This document shows positions 26,958-38,617 of a DNA stretch of 64,000 nucleotides, piece by piece. The translations under genes and the position numbers were made by a program. Numbering within the stretch: the stretch's first letter is position 1; the number at the start of each line of letters is the position of its first letter. The stretch is from contig CAKMZB010000002.1 in the NCBI GenBank assembly GCA_929200315.1, forward strand, positions 376,001-440,000, in the 5' to 3' direction. The notes below the pieces were generated by a model. That model ran no database searches. It saw nothing but the letters and a program-made list of their open reading frames with translations, and was not told the origin of the DNA. The stretch is from an uncultured Alphaproteobacteria bacterium. GTDB taxonomy: Bacteria; Pseudomonadota; Alphaproteobacteria; Rhizobiales; Rhizobiaceae.

Positions 26958-28882
26958 GCGACCAAGCCGGTCGCACGCTGTCGTTTGGGTCGGCGTTTGC
27001 GGGCGGTTTGCTCTTCAAACAGCGCCGCAAGCTGCTCCGTCATGGCACCGGCGAGTTCTTCTGCATCCAGTATCGTGACCGCGCGCTGGTAGTAGCGCGT
27101 CACATCATGGCCAATCCCAATGGCAAGCAGTTCGACGGGAGAGTGGTTTTCCACCTGGTCGATAACAAAGCGCAGATGTCGCTCCAGATAATTGCCAGGG
27201 TTCACCGAGAGGGTGGAATCATCCACCGGCGCGCCGTCTGAAATCATCATCAGGATTTTGCGCTGTTCCGGTCGCGCGAGAACGCGTTGATGAGCCCAGT
27301 CGAGAGCCTCCCCGTCGATATTTTCCTTCAGAAGCCCCTCGCGCATCATCAGCCCGAGGTTTGAGCGGGCACGTCGCCAGGGCGCGTCGGCGGATTTGTA
27401 GATGATGTGGCGCAGATCGTTAAGACGGCCGGGATTGGCGGGCTTTCCTGCTTTCAGCCAAGTTTCACGCGCCGTGCCACCCTTCCACGCTTTCGTCGTG
27501 AAACCGAGGATTTCGACCTTCACACCGCAACGCTCCAGCGTGCGGGCAAGAATGTCTGCGCAGCTTGCTGCAACCGTGATAGGTCGCCCACGCATGGAGC
27601 CTGAATTGTCGAGTACCAGCGTCACCACCGTGTCGCGGAAATCTGTGTCGCGCTCCATTTTGAAGGAAAGCGGCGCCGTGCGGTCCGTGACGATGCGGGT
27701 GAGGCGGGCTGAGTCGAGATAACCCTCTTCAAGGTCGAAATCCCAGCCGCGATCCTGTTGCGCCATGAGACGCCGCTGGAGGCGGTTGGCGAGACGGCCA
27801 ACAACACCGCTCAGATGGGCAAGATTTTTGTCGAGAAAGGCGCGCAGGCGATCAAGCTCTTCAGCGTCACACAGATCCTCGGCGCGAATTTCCTCATCCT
27901 CCACGGTGGAGAAAATCTTGTAGTCAGAGCCCGGCATGGCAGGGCTGTCGGGCATGTCGGGACGCTGCGCCTCGCCGGGTGTTTCGGCGTCCGGCTCGCT
28001 GTTGTCATCGTCGATTTCTTCGCCTGAGGCATCTTGGGCCTCCATCTCGCCGGAATCCTGCTCTTCTCCCGCAGCTTCGGAATCGTCGGGTTGAGCCTCG
28101 TCGGAACCGGTTTGCTCCTCGTTCTCCCGCTCCATTTCTTCGGTGTCTTCGCCGCTATCTTCATCATTATCGGCATCGTCATCGGATTCGCCATCATCTG
28201 AGCCAAGCTCATCACCCATCTCAAGGTTTGAGATAAGGTCGCGCGCTGTACGGGCGAAGGCGTCCTGGTCGTCGAGATTGTTGGCAAGTTCATCGAATGT
28301 TGTGCCGACGCGCTCTTCGATCCAGTCGCGCCAGACATCAACAACCCCTTCAGCGGAGCGGGGTGGGCGTCGGCCGGTAAGGCTTTCGCGCAGCAACATC
28401 GCGACGGCCTGTTCGAGTGGCGCATCGTCGGTGGTTTCAGCGTTGGCGAGACCCTCGCGGTGGAATTTGTCTTCCAGCATATGCGCCAGATTGTCGCCCA
28501 TTCCTTCCATGGCTTTTGAGCCGATGGCTTCAACACGCGCCTGCTCGACGGCATCAAAAACAGCGCGGGCATTTTCGCCGACGGGCAAATGTGATGAGTG
28601 AACGGACGCGTCGTGTTTGGCCCGGCGCAGAGCCATGGAATCAGCCAGACCCCGCGTGATTGAAACCTGTTTACGCGTGGTGGTGCGCCCATAGTCCGGT
28701 AGCCGCACCCGGTCCCCGGCCATGCCAGGCTTGTCCTTGCCGAAGGAGACTTCAAGCTCCGCATCCTGCGCCACCGCGCGCAGGCAGGAGGCCACCGAGG
28801 TTTTCAGCGGTTCCAGATCAGCGATCGACGCGGTGTTACGCGAATTGTCGCCGATGGTTGGGGATTGGGGAGGTTTGGGCAT
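26954..28882 (-). CDS. cobT: Cobaltochelatase subunit CobT
   Basis: Part of the aerobic (CobNST) cobalt chelatase of cobalamin synthesis, 642 residues. The N-terminal helical region (1-220) is followed by a long acidic stretch (about 228-315, rich in D and E), then a C-terminal von Willebrand A domain with the metal site DNSGS at 425-429 and [11 protein letters not shown] further on. It begins seven bases after the cobS stop on the same strand. CobN is not in the window. Confidence 0.94.
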   Translation of the reverse strand: MPKPPQSPTIGDNSRNTASIADLEPLKTSVASCLRAVAQDAELEVSFGKDKPGMAGDRVRLPDYGRTTTRKQVSITRGLADSMALRRAKHDASVHSSHLPVGENARAVFDAVEQARVEAIGSKAMEGMGDNLAHMLEDKFHREGLANAETTDDAPLEQAVAMLLRESLTGRRPPRSAEGVVDVWRDWIEERVGTTFDELANNLDDQDAFARTARDLISNLEMGDELGSDDGESDDDADNDEDSGEDTEEMERENEEQTGSDEAQPDDSEAAGEEQDSGEMEAQDASGEEIDDDNSEPDAETPGEAQRPDMPDSPAMPGSDYKIFSTVEDEEIRAEDLCDAEELDRLRAFLDKNLAHLSGVVGRLANRLQRRLMAQQDRGWDFDLEEGYLDSARLTRIVTDRTAPLSFKMERDTDFRDTVVTLVLDNSGSMRGRPITVAASCADILARTLERCGVKVEILGFTTKAWKGGTARETWLKAGKPANPGRLNDLRHIIYKSADAPWRRARSNLGLMMREGLLKENIDGEALDWAHQRVLARPEQRKILMMISDGAPVDDSTLSVNPGNYLERHLRFVIDQVENHSPVELLAIGIGHDVTRYYQRAVTILDAEELAGAMTEQLAALFEEQTARKRRPKRQRATGLVA

Positions 28883-28889
28883 TTCGGCC

Positions 28890-29864
28890 CTATCCCAACG
28901 CCACGTTCACTGCGCTTTCCTTCAGCTCCTCACCGAAAGCACGCTGGTAGAATTCTGCAACCAGCGGGCGTTCCAATTCGTCGCATTTGTTGAGGAACGT
29001 TAGGCGGAAGGCGAAGGCGAGGTCGCCGAAAATCTGCGTGTTTTCTGCCCAGGTCAGCACCGTGCGCGGGCTCATGACTGTTGAGAGGTCGCCGTTAATG
29101 AAGGCAGCACGGGTCATGTCGGCAACGCGCACCATCTTGTTGATGCGGTCCTGGCCTTCCGCATTCTGCCAGCCGGGAGATTTCGCTGAAATGATTCCTG
29201 CCTCATGATCGTGCGGCAGATAATTGAGCTGGGTAACGATGGACCAGCGGTCCATCTGGCCTTGGTTGATCTGCTGCGTGCCATGATAGAGGCCCGACGT
29301 GTCGCCAAGACCCACCGTGTTGGTGGTGGCGAAAAGGCGGAAGGCCGGGTGGGGTTCAATCACGCGGTTCTGGTCGAGCAACGTCAACCGGCCTGCGACT
29401 TCCAACACGCGCTGGATAACAAACATCACATCCGGCCGACCGGCGTCATATTCGTCAAACACCAGCGCGACATTGTTCTGCAACGCCCAAGGCAGGATGC
29501 CGTCTTTGAATTCGGTTACTTGCTGGCCGTCTTTCAACACGATGGCGTCTTTGCCAATCAGGTCGATACGGGAAATGTGGCTATCGAGGTTCACACGGAC
29601 GGTCGGCCAGTTTAGCCGCGCCCCGACTTGTTCGATATGGGTCGACTTACCCGTGCCGTGATAGCCGGTGATCATGACGCGACGGTTGTGGGCATAGCCG
29701 GCAAGGATTGCGAGGGTTGTCGTGCGGTCAAAGAGATAATCTTCGTCCACTGCCGGAACATGTTCGCTGGTTTTTGAATAGGCGGGCACCATCATATCGG
29801 AATCGATGCCAAAGACCTCGCGGACGGAGACCTTGGTGTCGGGCAGGTTTTCTTCTTCACTCAT
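28890..29864 (-). CDS. cobS: Cobaltochelatase subunit CobS (AAA+ ATPase)
   Basis: ATPase motor that with CobT drives cobalt insertion by CobN, 324 residues. Walker A GYHGTGKS is at 67-74, Walker [10 protein letters not shown] at 132-140, and a sensor region [12 protein letters not shown] near 203-214. The short N-terminal [20 protein letters not shown] is typical of CobS. It forms an operon with cobT. Confidence 0.95.
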   Translation of the reverse strand: MSEEENLPDTKVSVREVFGIDSDMMVPAYSKTSEHVPAVDEDYLFDRTTTLAILAGYAHNRRVMITGYHGTGKSTHIEQVGARLNWPTVRVNLDSHISRIDLIGKDAIVLKDGQQVTEFKDGILPWALQNNVALVFDEYDAGRPDVMFVIQRVLEVAGRLTLLDQNRVIEPHPAFRLFATTNTVGLGDTSGLYHGTQQINQGQMDRWSIVTQLNYLPHDHEAGIISAKSPGWQNAEGQDRINKMVRVADMTRAAFINGDLSTVMSPRTVLTWAENTQIFGDLAFAFRLTFLNKCDELERPLVAEFYQRAFGEELKESAVNVALG

Positions 29865-29992
29865 GGCTGGGATCGTCCGTCACAGAGGGGAGTTTGGCAG
29901 CTCAAGGATATGAGCCTTGTTAGTCCGCTCTTACAGAACAGAAGGCGGCGGGAAAAGGTGGCGCAGACATCGCGCCCGTTGAAAAATTAGCG

Positions 29993-30613
29993 CTAACCCA
30001 TCCCTGCCGATTTCAGCACCTTGTAGGCTTGGATCACCTGCCGAAGGCGCTCTTCGGAAGAGCGGTCGCCGCCATTCACATCCGGGTGGTTCTGCTTGAC
30101 CAGATCCTTGTATTTCTTGCGGATATGCTCGGGTGAAGCTGTTTGCGGCAGGCCGAGATCTTTCAACGCTTTTTCTTCAAGGCGCTTGAGCTTACGCGGA
30201 CCGGAGGAGGAGCCGGGGATACGCTTGCCGTCGGGGGTGTAGCGGGCCTTCACCTTCGCGTGCCAGCCGGGCGTCGCGCGCAGTTTGGCCTCGTCCACCG
30301 TCTCTCCAGGCTGCCGCGGGCTCATGGGCTTGGTGGGGCGGTGGCCTGTCATATTTTCCTTCTGGTAGCGCGCGATTTCATCGTCCGCGAGGCCAGAGAA
30401 GTAATTGAAATTCTTGTTGTAAAGACGAACGTGTTCCAGGCAGAAATTCAGATACTGGCCCTCACGGTTTCGCCCCATCGGTGCTTTGTGGGCGCCCGGC
30501 TTGTCGCAACCTTCCCAAGCGCAAGTCGAGGCGGCCTTAGCCTCCTCCTCTTTCTTCTTCGCGCCACGCGGTTTGATGCGGATCTTTTCGAAAATATCGG
30601 AATTGGAAGCCAT
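29993..30613 (-). CDS. J-domain (DnaJ-like) protein with C-terminal J domain
   Basis: A 206-residue co-chaperone-like protein. The J domain is at the C-terminus (about 148-205) with the HPD tripeptide at 176-178. The N-terminal region has C31, C36, C58 and H61 in a possible zinc site (CAWEGC...FCLEH). No glycine-rich or DnaJ C-terminal domains are present, so it is not DnaJ itself. ATG 30613 was chosen; an open frame upstream overlaps the divergent BolA gene. It precedes cobS-cobT on the same strand, 128 bases away. Confidence 0.82.
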   Translation of the reverse strand: MASNSDIFEKIRIKPRGAKKKEEEAKAASTCAWEGCDKPGAHKAPMGRNREGQYLNFCLEHVRLYNKNFNYFSGLADDEIARYQKENMTGHRPTKPMSPRQPGETVDEAKLRATPGWHAKVKARYTPDGKRIPGSSSGPRKLKRLEEKALKDLGLPQTASPEHIRKKYKDLVKQNHPDVNGGDRSSEERLRQVIQAYKVLKSAGMG

Positions 30614-30725
30614 GGACTCGATTGCTTTGGAGAGACAGAAACTGAAAGCCCCACTCTGGACCTTGGCCAAAAGGGGGCGCATGTGCGTAGCAGAAGCGGC
30701 GCTGAAAAGCCACCGCAGGAACAGG

Positions 30726-31016
30726 ATGGCCGCCATGGACGACGCAAAGGGGCCGCTGGTGCGGCAGTTGGAAGAAAAGCTGAAAGCGGCCTTCGCGCCG
30801 GACCACCTGGAGGTCATCAACGAGAGCCACCTTCATGCCGGCCACCAGCCGGGCTTTGACGGCAGGGGCGAAAGCCATATCCGCATCCGCATGAAGGCGG
30901 CTGCGTTCAATCGAAAGAATCGCGTTCAGATACACCGTGCGGTGAACGCTGAATGTGCCGAGGAATTTGAGGCCGGTCTCCACGCCCTGGCGTTGGACGT
31001 GACGGGGACAGGGTAA
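30726..31016 (+). CDS. BolA-family protein
   Basis: Small alpha/beta protein of 96 residues; BolA proteins pair with monothiol glutaredoxins in iron-sulfur handling and can affect transcription. The recognisable core is LEVINESHLHAGHQPG, then ESHIRIRMKAAAF and NRVQIHRAVNAECAEE. The start is ATG 30726, or 30735 three codons later. It is divergent from the J-domain gene. A dithiol-type glutaredoxin gene is at 49555, not adjacent. Confidence 0.88.
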   Translation: MAAMDDAKGPLVRQLEEKLKAAFAPDHLEVINESHLHAGHQPGFDGRGESHIRIRMKAAAFNRKNRVQIHRAVNAECAEEFEAGLHALALDVTGTG

Positions 31017-31018
31017 GG

Positions 31019-31408
31019 TTATTTCAGCTTGTAGGTGAAAACCATCGCCATGACGTGTCGCAATATGTCGTCGCTGGTTTCTTCGCGAGGAATGATGGCG
31101 CGATTGCCTTCAATATCGAGCTCATCGCCGTAACGCTCACGTATCTGGTCGGCGAGGTTGGAGGAGCAGGTGACGAAGAGGGTCGAGCGCCCCTCGCCCG
31201 TAATCCCGAGCCTCAGCGTTCCGCCGGACTTGGTGGCTTCAGTCAGGTAAGACGGCTGCCCCCATTTTAACGTTTCAGTCAGGTCACCAATACGCGGATC
31301 GGCAGAGGCTACCTCGAACGCCAGATCGCGCCATGTGAGTAGTTTCTTGCGTGCGGGCTCATCCAGCCTCTGAAACTGCTCTGCAACGTCATTTGGTATT
31401 TCATTCAT
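31019..31408 (-). CDS. DUF1801 domain protein
   Basis: A 129-residue cytoplasmic protein. LTETLKWGQPSYLTEATKSGGTLRLGI near residues 42-68 is the DUF1801 (YdhG-like) signature. Function is unknown. AAGGAG precedes the ATG. A palindrome almost identical to the one beside the WYL regulator at 59406 lies 97 bases upstream (31505-31530), so this gene is probably under that regulator. Confidence 0.8.
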   Translation of the reverse strand: MNEIPNDVAEQFQRLDEPARKKLLTWRDLAFEVASADPRIGDLTETLKWGQPSYLTEATKSGGTLRLGITGEGRSTLFVTCSSNLADQIRERYGDELDIEGNRAIIPREETSDDILRHVMAMVFTYKLK

Positions 31409-31504
31409 CGCGATAAATTGCTCCTTAGACTATTGTTCGTCCGCTACCAGTGTAGGGCCTGCGTGTTGGATCTTCGCCTAGGGTTCCACCATCTTTATCA
31501 TGGT

Positions 31505-31530
31505 CATGCTGACACCATTCTGTCAGCATG
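31505..31530. promoter_or_regulatory. Operator-like palindrome, second copy of the WYL-locus site
   Basis: CATGCTGACA and TGTCAGCATG form perfect 10-bp arms around CCATTC. Over 24 bases it differs from the palindrome at 59361-59384 at only two central positions. On the minus strand CTGACA and CATGAT, 18 nt apart, overlap it as a possible promoter of the DUF1801 gene. Confidence 0.65.
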
Positions 31531-31558
31531 ATTTGTGTCTTCGAACGCGGCAGAAGGT

Positions 31559-34171
<2,613 letters not shown>

Positions 34172-34258
34172 GCGTAAAAGTCCTTCGACTGGCCGGAAAC
34201 CCGAAGCGAAACCGGCAAACCAAGAGAATGGCTCCCATAGCGGCGAGCCGTTGCATTT

Positions 34259-34287
34259 CAGATAGGAAATCTCACTGAGATTTGAAG
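34259..34287 (-). promoter_or_regulatory. Sigma-32 (heat-shock) like promoter of clpB
   Basis: On the minus strand CTTC (34287-34284), a 17-nt spacer and CCTATCTG (34266-34259) resemble the alphaproteobacterial RpoH consensus CTTG-N17/18-CYTATNT, with one mismatch in the -35. It is about 87 bases upstream of clpB, a classical heat-shock gene. The spacer itself is nearly palindromic. Confidence 0.55.
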
Positions 34288-34292
34288 AGGGG

Positions 34293-34311
34293 TTGTCCCA
34301 TTTTGGGACAA
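34293..34311. repeat. Perfect palindrome upstream of clpB and the helicase
   Basis: TTGTCCCA-TTT-TGGGACAA, 8-bp arms. Followed by TTTTTG on the plus strand it could form a terminator-like hairpin, but no plus-strand gene precedes it. It could equally be an operator. It does not match the CIRCE element. Confidence 0.4.
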
Positions 34312-34575
34312 TTTTTGCACTATTGGTTAAGTCGGCCTAACAGGTCGTAAACATTGGTCCCGTCACTTGTGCCTGTATGCCGGGCAAACCACATCATGCA
34401 GCGGTGAACGGAGCAGAAACGGGCGGCGAAAGCCGATTCGGGCCCGCTCTGTTCCCTGCCCGTTCCATTGGTAAACGTCCTGTGGTCAAACGGGTGCTGC
34501 TCGCCCCATGCGCTTTAAGGTCTGTTAACCATAAATGTCCCGCCGCGCTTCTCCCGACCTGCCGGAAATCCTCCA

Positions 34576-37461
34576 ATGAACCTCCATTCTCATCCGGAAC
34601 TGCACGCCTATCGCGGGCCAAAGACCATGCTAACCGGGCGCGGGGTGACAGCGGTGCTGGGGCCGACCAACACCGGCAAGACCCACATGGCCATCGAACG
34701 CATGGTGGCGCAGCCCTCCGGCATGATCGGCCTGCCGCTGCGCCTGCTCGCGCGGGAGGTCTATGGCCGTGTGGTGGAGAAGGTGGGTGTAGAGAATGTG
34801 GCCCTCATTACGGGGGAGGAAAAGATCCTGCCGCCCAAGGCACGATTCCGGGTTTGTACGGTGGAGGCGATGCCGGCGGATGTCGATGTCGCCTTCCTCG
34901 CTATCGATGAAGTGCAACTCGCCGCCGATCTGAACCGGGGACACATTTTTACAGACCGCATTCTCAACCTGCGCGGCAGGCATGAGACAATGCTGCTTGG
35001 GGCGGCCACCATACGCCCGGCGCTTGAGGCATTGCTGCCTGGGGTCAATGTCATCACCCGTCCGCGTATGAGCCAGCTTCACTATGCAGGCTCCAAGAAG
35101 ATCACCCGTCTCCCGCGCCGCTCTGCCATTGTCGCCTTCTCAGCGGAGGAGGTTTACGCGATTGCTGAATTGATCCGTCGCCAAAGGGGAGCTGCGGCCG
35201 TGGTGCTTGGCTCACTTTCCCCGCGCACCCGTAACGCGCAGGTGGAGTTGTATCAGTCAGGCGATGTTGATTTTCTGGTTGCCACCGACGCCATCGGTAT
35301 GGGGCTCAATCTCGACCTCGACCATGTGGCGTTTGCCCAGGATGCAAAATTTGATGGCACCCATCATCGCCGTCTGAAGCCTGCTGAGTTTGCACAGATC
35401 GCAGGGCGCGCGGGACGGCATACACGCGACGGTACATTCGGCGTGACAAGTCGCGTTCTGCCCTTTGAGGATGAGTTGGTAGAGCGGCTGGAGGCGCATG
35501 AATTTCCGCCCGAAAAGCAGCTCCAATGGCGCAACCGCGAGCTGGACTTCTCATCGGTTCAAAGCCTTGTCACGAGCCTGGAACAACCCGCTAAGGGCGA
35601 ACATCTTGTGAAGGCCCCAATGGCCATCGATCACAGGGCGCTCATCGCCATGGCGGGGCTGGATGATATTCGCCGCCGTGCGCAAGGCGAAGAGAGTGTT
35701 TTTCAGCTCTGGCAGGTGGCACAGGTGCCGGACTATCGCCGCATCGCACCGGGCAACCATGCCGATCTTCTCGCCACGATCTACCGCGATCTCATCGATG
35801 AAGGCGCAATTGATGAGGACTGGTTCGCAAACCAGGTGCGCCAATGCGACAACACTGCCGGTGACATTGATGCCCTCTCCAACCGTATTGCGCATGTACG
35901 CACATGGACCTTTGTTTCCCATCGCGCCGGATGGCTGAATGATGCCGCTCATTGGCAGGCAGAAACCCGCGCTCTGGAAGATCGATTGTCGGATGCGTTG
36001 CACGAACGCTTGACGAAGCGTTTCGTGGATCGCAGGACATCCGTTCTGATGAAGAGGCTGCGGGAAAACACTCAGTTGGACGCTGAAATTGCTGCAAATG
36101 GAGAAGTGAGCGTCGAGGGCCACCATGTTGGTCGCCTCGACGGGTTTCGTTTCACGCTTGATTCGGGGGCCGAAGGCCTGGACGCGAAGGCTACCCGCGC
36201 GGCCGCGCAAAAGGCGCTGGCCGGGGAGATTGAGACCCGTGCCACGCGCATTGGAGCTGCTGCCAATTCCGACTTTGCGCTTGGCAATGACGGCACGCTG
36301 CGCTGGCTCGGCGCGCCGGTGGCCCGCCTTGCCGCTGGCGAGGATGTGCTTACGCCGCGCGTGTTGTTGCTGGCGGATGAACACCTCACTGGGCCGGCGC
36401 GGGACAAGGTGCAGTCGCGGCTGGAGCGTTGGATCGGCTTTCAGATAGACAGCCATGCCAAGCCTCTGCGCGATCTATCCGCCGCTGCTGGCCTTGAGGG
36501 TCTGGCGCGGGGTGTGGCCTTCCGATTGTTGGAACAGCTCGGCACGGTGGAGCGGCGCGAGGTTGCCCAGGACGTGCGTGCGCTGGAACAGGATGCTCGC
36601 GCCAATCTGCGCCGCATGGGCGTGCGCTTTGGGTTTTATCACATCTTCGTTCCCGCACTTTTGAAGCCCGCTCCGGCAACTCTCGTCATGACGTTGTGGG
36701 CGGTGAAAGAAGACATGCTGGAGGTCGAGGGGCGCGAAGAAGTGCTGGCGGCACTCGCTGCTGGTCGCACATCCTTTCCGGCAAGTCCTGAAATCAACGA
36801 TGTCATCTACCGTCTTGGCGGCTTTCGCCGTCATGGCGAAAAGGCCGTGCGCATCGACATGCTGGAACGGCTCGCTGACCTCATCCGCCCCGCCGCGCAG
36901 TGGAGCCACGACCCGGCAAAAACCGAGAAGCGACCCGAAGGGGCGTGGGACGGGCAGGGCTTTCTCGCGACGCCTGCAATGCTGTCCATCCTGGGCGCGA
37001 CCCATGAGGACATGGCCGTCATCCTGCGCAATCTTGGCTACAAGTCGGAGATGATGCTGGAGAGTGACGTTGCTGCAAAGCTTGCGAGTTTCGATGGCCA
37101 GGAGGAGAAACCGGCCGAGGAGAAACCTGCTGAGACGGCCCCTGCCGAAGCTTCGGTTGAAGAGGCTCCTGCAGACGCTACCGAACCCGCTGAACCCGAG
37201 GAGCCGACCCGTATTGCCATCTGGCGTCAGGCCCGCCGCGAGGGCGCAGGGAACCGCCCTCGCCCCTCCCGGCAGAGCAAGGGGAAGGGCAAACCTGTGC
37301 GCAACGACGCCAAGGGCGGCAGCAAACCGAAACCCAATACAGGCAATGAGCGCCGCGCCAAGGAAGCTGCCAAGGAAGCTGCCCATGCCGCTGATCCCGA
37401 CAACCCTTTCGCCGCGCTTGCCGGGCTAAAGGATCAGCTTGGGACCAAGAAGGGAAAATAG
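34576..37461 (+). CDS. SUV3-like DEx(H) helicase with low-complexity tail
   Basis: Superfamily 2 helicase related to mitochondrial SUV3, 961 residues. Motifs: GPTNTGKT at 29-36, DEVQ at 111-114, a motif V-like ATDAIGMGLNLD at 236-247 and QIAGRAGR at 274-281. The middle (about 290-820) is a large helical region. The tail (about 840-961) is rich in E, P and A, then K and R, and is probably disordered and nucleic-acid binding. SUV3 unwinds RNA in the mitochondrial degradosome; the bacterial role is less clear. An S4 RNA-binding protein follows seven bases on, which supports an RNA role (inference). Confidence 0.88.
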   Translation: MNLHSHPELHAYRGPKTMLTGRGVTAVLGPTNTGKTHMAIERMVAQPSGMIGLPLRLLAREVYGRVVEKVGVENVALITGEEKILPPKARFRVCTVEAMPADVDVAFLAIDEVQLAADLNRGHIFTDRILNLRGRHETMLLGAATIRPALEALLPGVNVITRPRMSQLHYAGSKKITRLPRRSAIVAFSAEEVYAIAELIRRQRGAAAVVLGSLSPRTRNAQVELYQSGDVDFLVATDAIGMGLNLDLDHVAFAQDAKFDGTHHRRLKPAEFAQIAGRAGRHTRDGTFGVTSRVLPFEDELVERLEAHEFPPEKQLQWRNRELDFSSVQSLVTSLEQPAKGEHLVKAPMAIDHRALIAMAGLDDIRRRAQGEESVFQLWQVAQVPDYRRIAPGNHADLLATIYRDLIDEGAIDEDWFANQVRQCDNTAGDIDALSNRIAHVRTWTFVSHRAGWLNDAAHWQAETRALEDRLSDALHERLTKRFVDRRTSVLMKRLRENTQLDAEIAANGEVSVEGHHVGRLDGFRFTLDSGAEGLDAKATRAAAQKALAGEIETRATRIGAAANSDFALGNDGTLRWLGAPVARLAAGEDVLTPRVLLLADEHLTGPARDKVQSRLERWIGFQIDSHAKPLRDLSAAAGLEGLARGVAFRLLEQLGTVERREVAQDVRALEQDARANLRRMGVRFGFYHIFVPALLKPAPATLVMTLWAVKEDMLEVEGREEVLAALAAGRTSFPASPEINDVIYRLGGFRRHGEKAVRIDMLERLADLIRPAAQWSHDPAKTEKRPEGAWDGQGFLATPAMLSILGATHEDMAVILRNLGYKSEMMLESDVAAKLASFDGQEEKPAEEKPAETAPAEASVEEAPADATEPAEPEEPTRIAIWRQARREGAGNRPRPSRQSKGKGKPVRNDAKGGSKPKPNTGNERRAKEAAKEAAHAADPDNPFAALAGLKDQLGTKKGK

Positions 37462-37467
37462 GCTTCC

Positions 37468-37863
37468 GTGAGTCTGCGCAACCGTATCGACAAATGGCTT
37501 TTTTTTGCGCGGATCGTGAAATCCCGTACCCTGGCGCAGAGCCACATCCGCGCTGGCCGCGTTCGGGTGAACAATGTGAAGATCGCCTCCGCGGCCGCCA
37601 CCTGCGAGCCCGGTGATGTGCTCACCGTGACTCTCGACCGGCAGGTCAGGATCCTGCGCGTCCTTGCTCCCGGCGAGCGGCGTGGACCAGCACCTGAGGC
37701 ACAGCAACTCTATGAAGATCTAACACCGCCGCCCGCCCCGCGCGGCGAGAATGCTCCGTCCCTCGACCGTCCTGCAAAACGCGAGGACGGCACGGGCCGC
37801 CCTACCAAGAAAGAACGACGTGCGATGGAGAAATGGCGTACCAGAGTAGAGGGCGACGACTAG
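37468..37863 (+). CDS. S4-domain RNA-binding protein (Hsp15/RqcP-like)
   Basis: A 131-residue basic protein. The S4 domain occupies about 5-60 (RIDKWLFFARIVKSRTLAQSHIRAGRVRVNN). Hsp15/RqcP proteins bind obstructed 50S subunits with nascent chains. The tail (75-131) is charged and proline-rich. The GTG at 37468 lies seven bases after the helicase stop, so the two are probably cotranscribed. Confidence 0.85.
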   Translation: MSLRNRIDKWLFFARIVKSRTLAQSHIRAGRVRVNNVKIASAAATCEPGDVLTVTLDRQVRILRVLAPGERRGPAPEAQQLYEDLTPPPAPRGENAPSLDRPAKREDGTGRPTKKERRAMEKWRTRVEGDD

Positions 37864-37970
37864 CACAACTTTGCGTCAAATGAGGTCTATGCGTCTTCCC
37901 GTCGCTTGTTTTCCGGTCGACGCGCGGTTAGCAAGCGGAGAGAACTTTCCCTCCTCCCGGCCTGCATCCC

Positions 37971-38309
37971 ATGACCTATCTCGTCACCGACAATTGCATC
38001 AAATGCAAATATATGGACTGCGTCGAAGTCTGTCCGGTCGACTGCTTCTACGAGGGCGAAAACATGCTCGTTATCCATCCCAACGAGTGCATCGATTGCG
38101 GCGTGTGCGAGCCGGAATGCCCAGCCGACGCCATCAAGCCAGACACCGATCCCGGCCTCGACAAGTGGCTGAAGGTCAACACCGAATATGCTGAGAAATG
38201 GCCCAACATTGTCTCCAAAGGCGAGCAGCCGGCGGATGCAGAAAAGTTCGATGGCGAGACCGGTAAGTTTGAGAAGTATTTCTCCCCGGAGCCCGGCGAG
38301 GGCAACTAG
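37971..38309 (+). CDS. fdxA: 7Fe ferredoxin (FdxA type)
   Basis: Electron carrier with one [3Fe-4S] and one [4Fe-4S] cluster, 112 residues. C9, C17 and C50 would hold the 3Fe cluster, and C21, C40, C43 and C46 the 4Fe cluster, as in Azotobacter FdI shifted by one. The C-terminal extension (about 60-112) is typical of this class. It is separated from the S4 gene by 108 bases and from carD by 308. Confidence 0.94.
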   Translation: MTYLVTDNCIKCKYMDCVEVCPVDCFYEGENMLVIHPNECIDCGVCEPECPADAIKPDTDPGLDKWLKVNTEYAEKWPNIVSKGEQPADAEKFDGETGKFEKYFSPEPGEGN

Positions 38310-38352
38310 CCGTACTTTCGCCGTGATCTACCGAAAGGGCGGGAAAGGCGAA

Positions 38353-38520
38353 TTGAACGGGACCCGATTTTGTGGTATGTCTGATCTCAATGTGCAGTTT
38401 GCAGTCCTACCGGCCCTCAATCGGCCTTTGCGCCGTGGAAGCTGCGCCTTTTCACCACTGATCCCGTTACTTGGGTAAAGAACCCCGCCTGTTTGCAAAT
38501 GCGGGCGGGTGGTTTTTGGA
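38353..38520 (+). ncRNA. Candidate small RNA transcription unit
   Basis: TTGAAC (38353-38358), a 17-nt spacer and TATGTC (38376-38381) would start a transcript near 38388. A GC-rich hairpin with a T-tract ends it at about 38517, giving roughly 130 nt. The unit is not needed by fdxA (upstream) or carD (starts 100 bases later). I could not match it to a known RNA family by eye; 6S and SRP RNA were considered and not recognised. Confidence 0.35.
38482..38517 (+). terminator. Rho-independent terminator
   Basis: CCCGCC (38484-38489) pairs with GGCGGG (38504-38509) around a loop that contains a further inner pairing, followed by TGGTTTTT. It is oriented to end plus-strand transcripts, either the candidate small RNA or read-through from fdxA. 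Confidence 0.6.
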
Positions 38521-38617
38521 ACAGTGAATGGCGTGTGACTGATGACTGCCGCACCCAATCGCAGCGTTTCGCTGCACCAGATAATGCCGTGGGTTTCCCG
38601 GCAGGAAGGACCGTTTG

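Larger units (their letters stand above)
34172..34575. other. Divergent clpB/helicase regulatory region
   Basis: About 400 bases without a gene. From the clpB side it holds an 80-base leader, a sigma-32-like promoter (34259-34287) and a perfect palindrome TTGTCCCA-TTT-TGGGACAA (34293-34311). A GTTAACCATAAATG element near 34516 resembles a CtrA half-site but is too short to claim. Confidence 0.45.
38310..38617. other. Intergenic region with an orphan promoter and terminator
   Basis: Between fdxA and carD lie a good promoter (38353-38381), about 100 bases without a credible protein, and a terminator hairpin (38482-38517). A 33-codon frame (38378-38479) starts inside the promoter and has no ribosome site. 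The last 100 bases would hold the carD promoter, with AGGAAGGA before its ATG. Confidence 0.5.

Noticed and set aside
28143..28601. Serine-rich frame antisense to cobT
   Set aside because: It mirrors the acidic GAN codons of the CobT linker; no independent gene signals.
34293..34311. CIRCE (HrcA) operator before clpB
   Set aside because: The palindrome does not match TTAGCACTC-N9-GAGTGCTAA; only its position fits.
34515..34530. CtrA binding site before the helicase gene
   Set aside because: Only GTTAACCATAA is present; the second TTAA half at the required spacing is missing.
36475..37386. Long minus frame opposite the helicase tail
   Set aside because: A by-product of high GC and codon bias; the helicase frame carries all conserved motifs.
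38378..38479. 33-codon frame in the fdxA-carD gap
   Set aside because: Starts inside the candidate -10 element and has no ribosome site; better explained as part of a non-coding unit.
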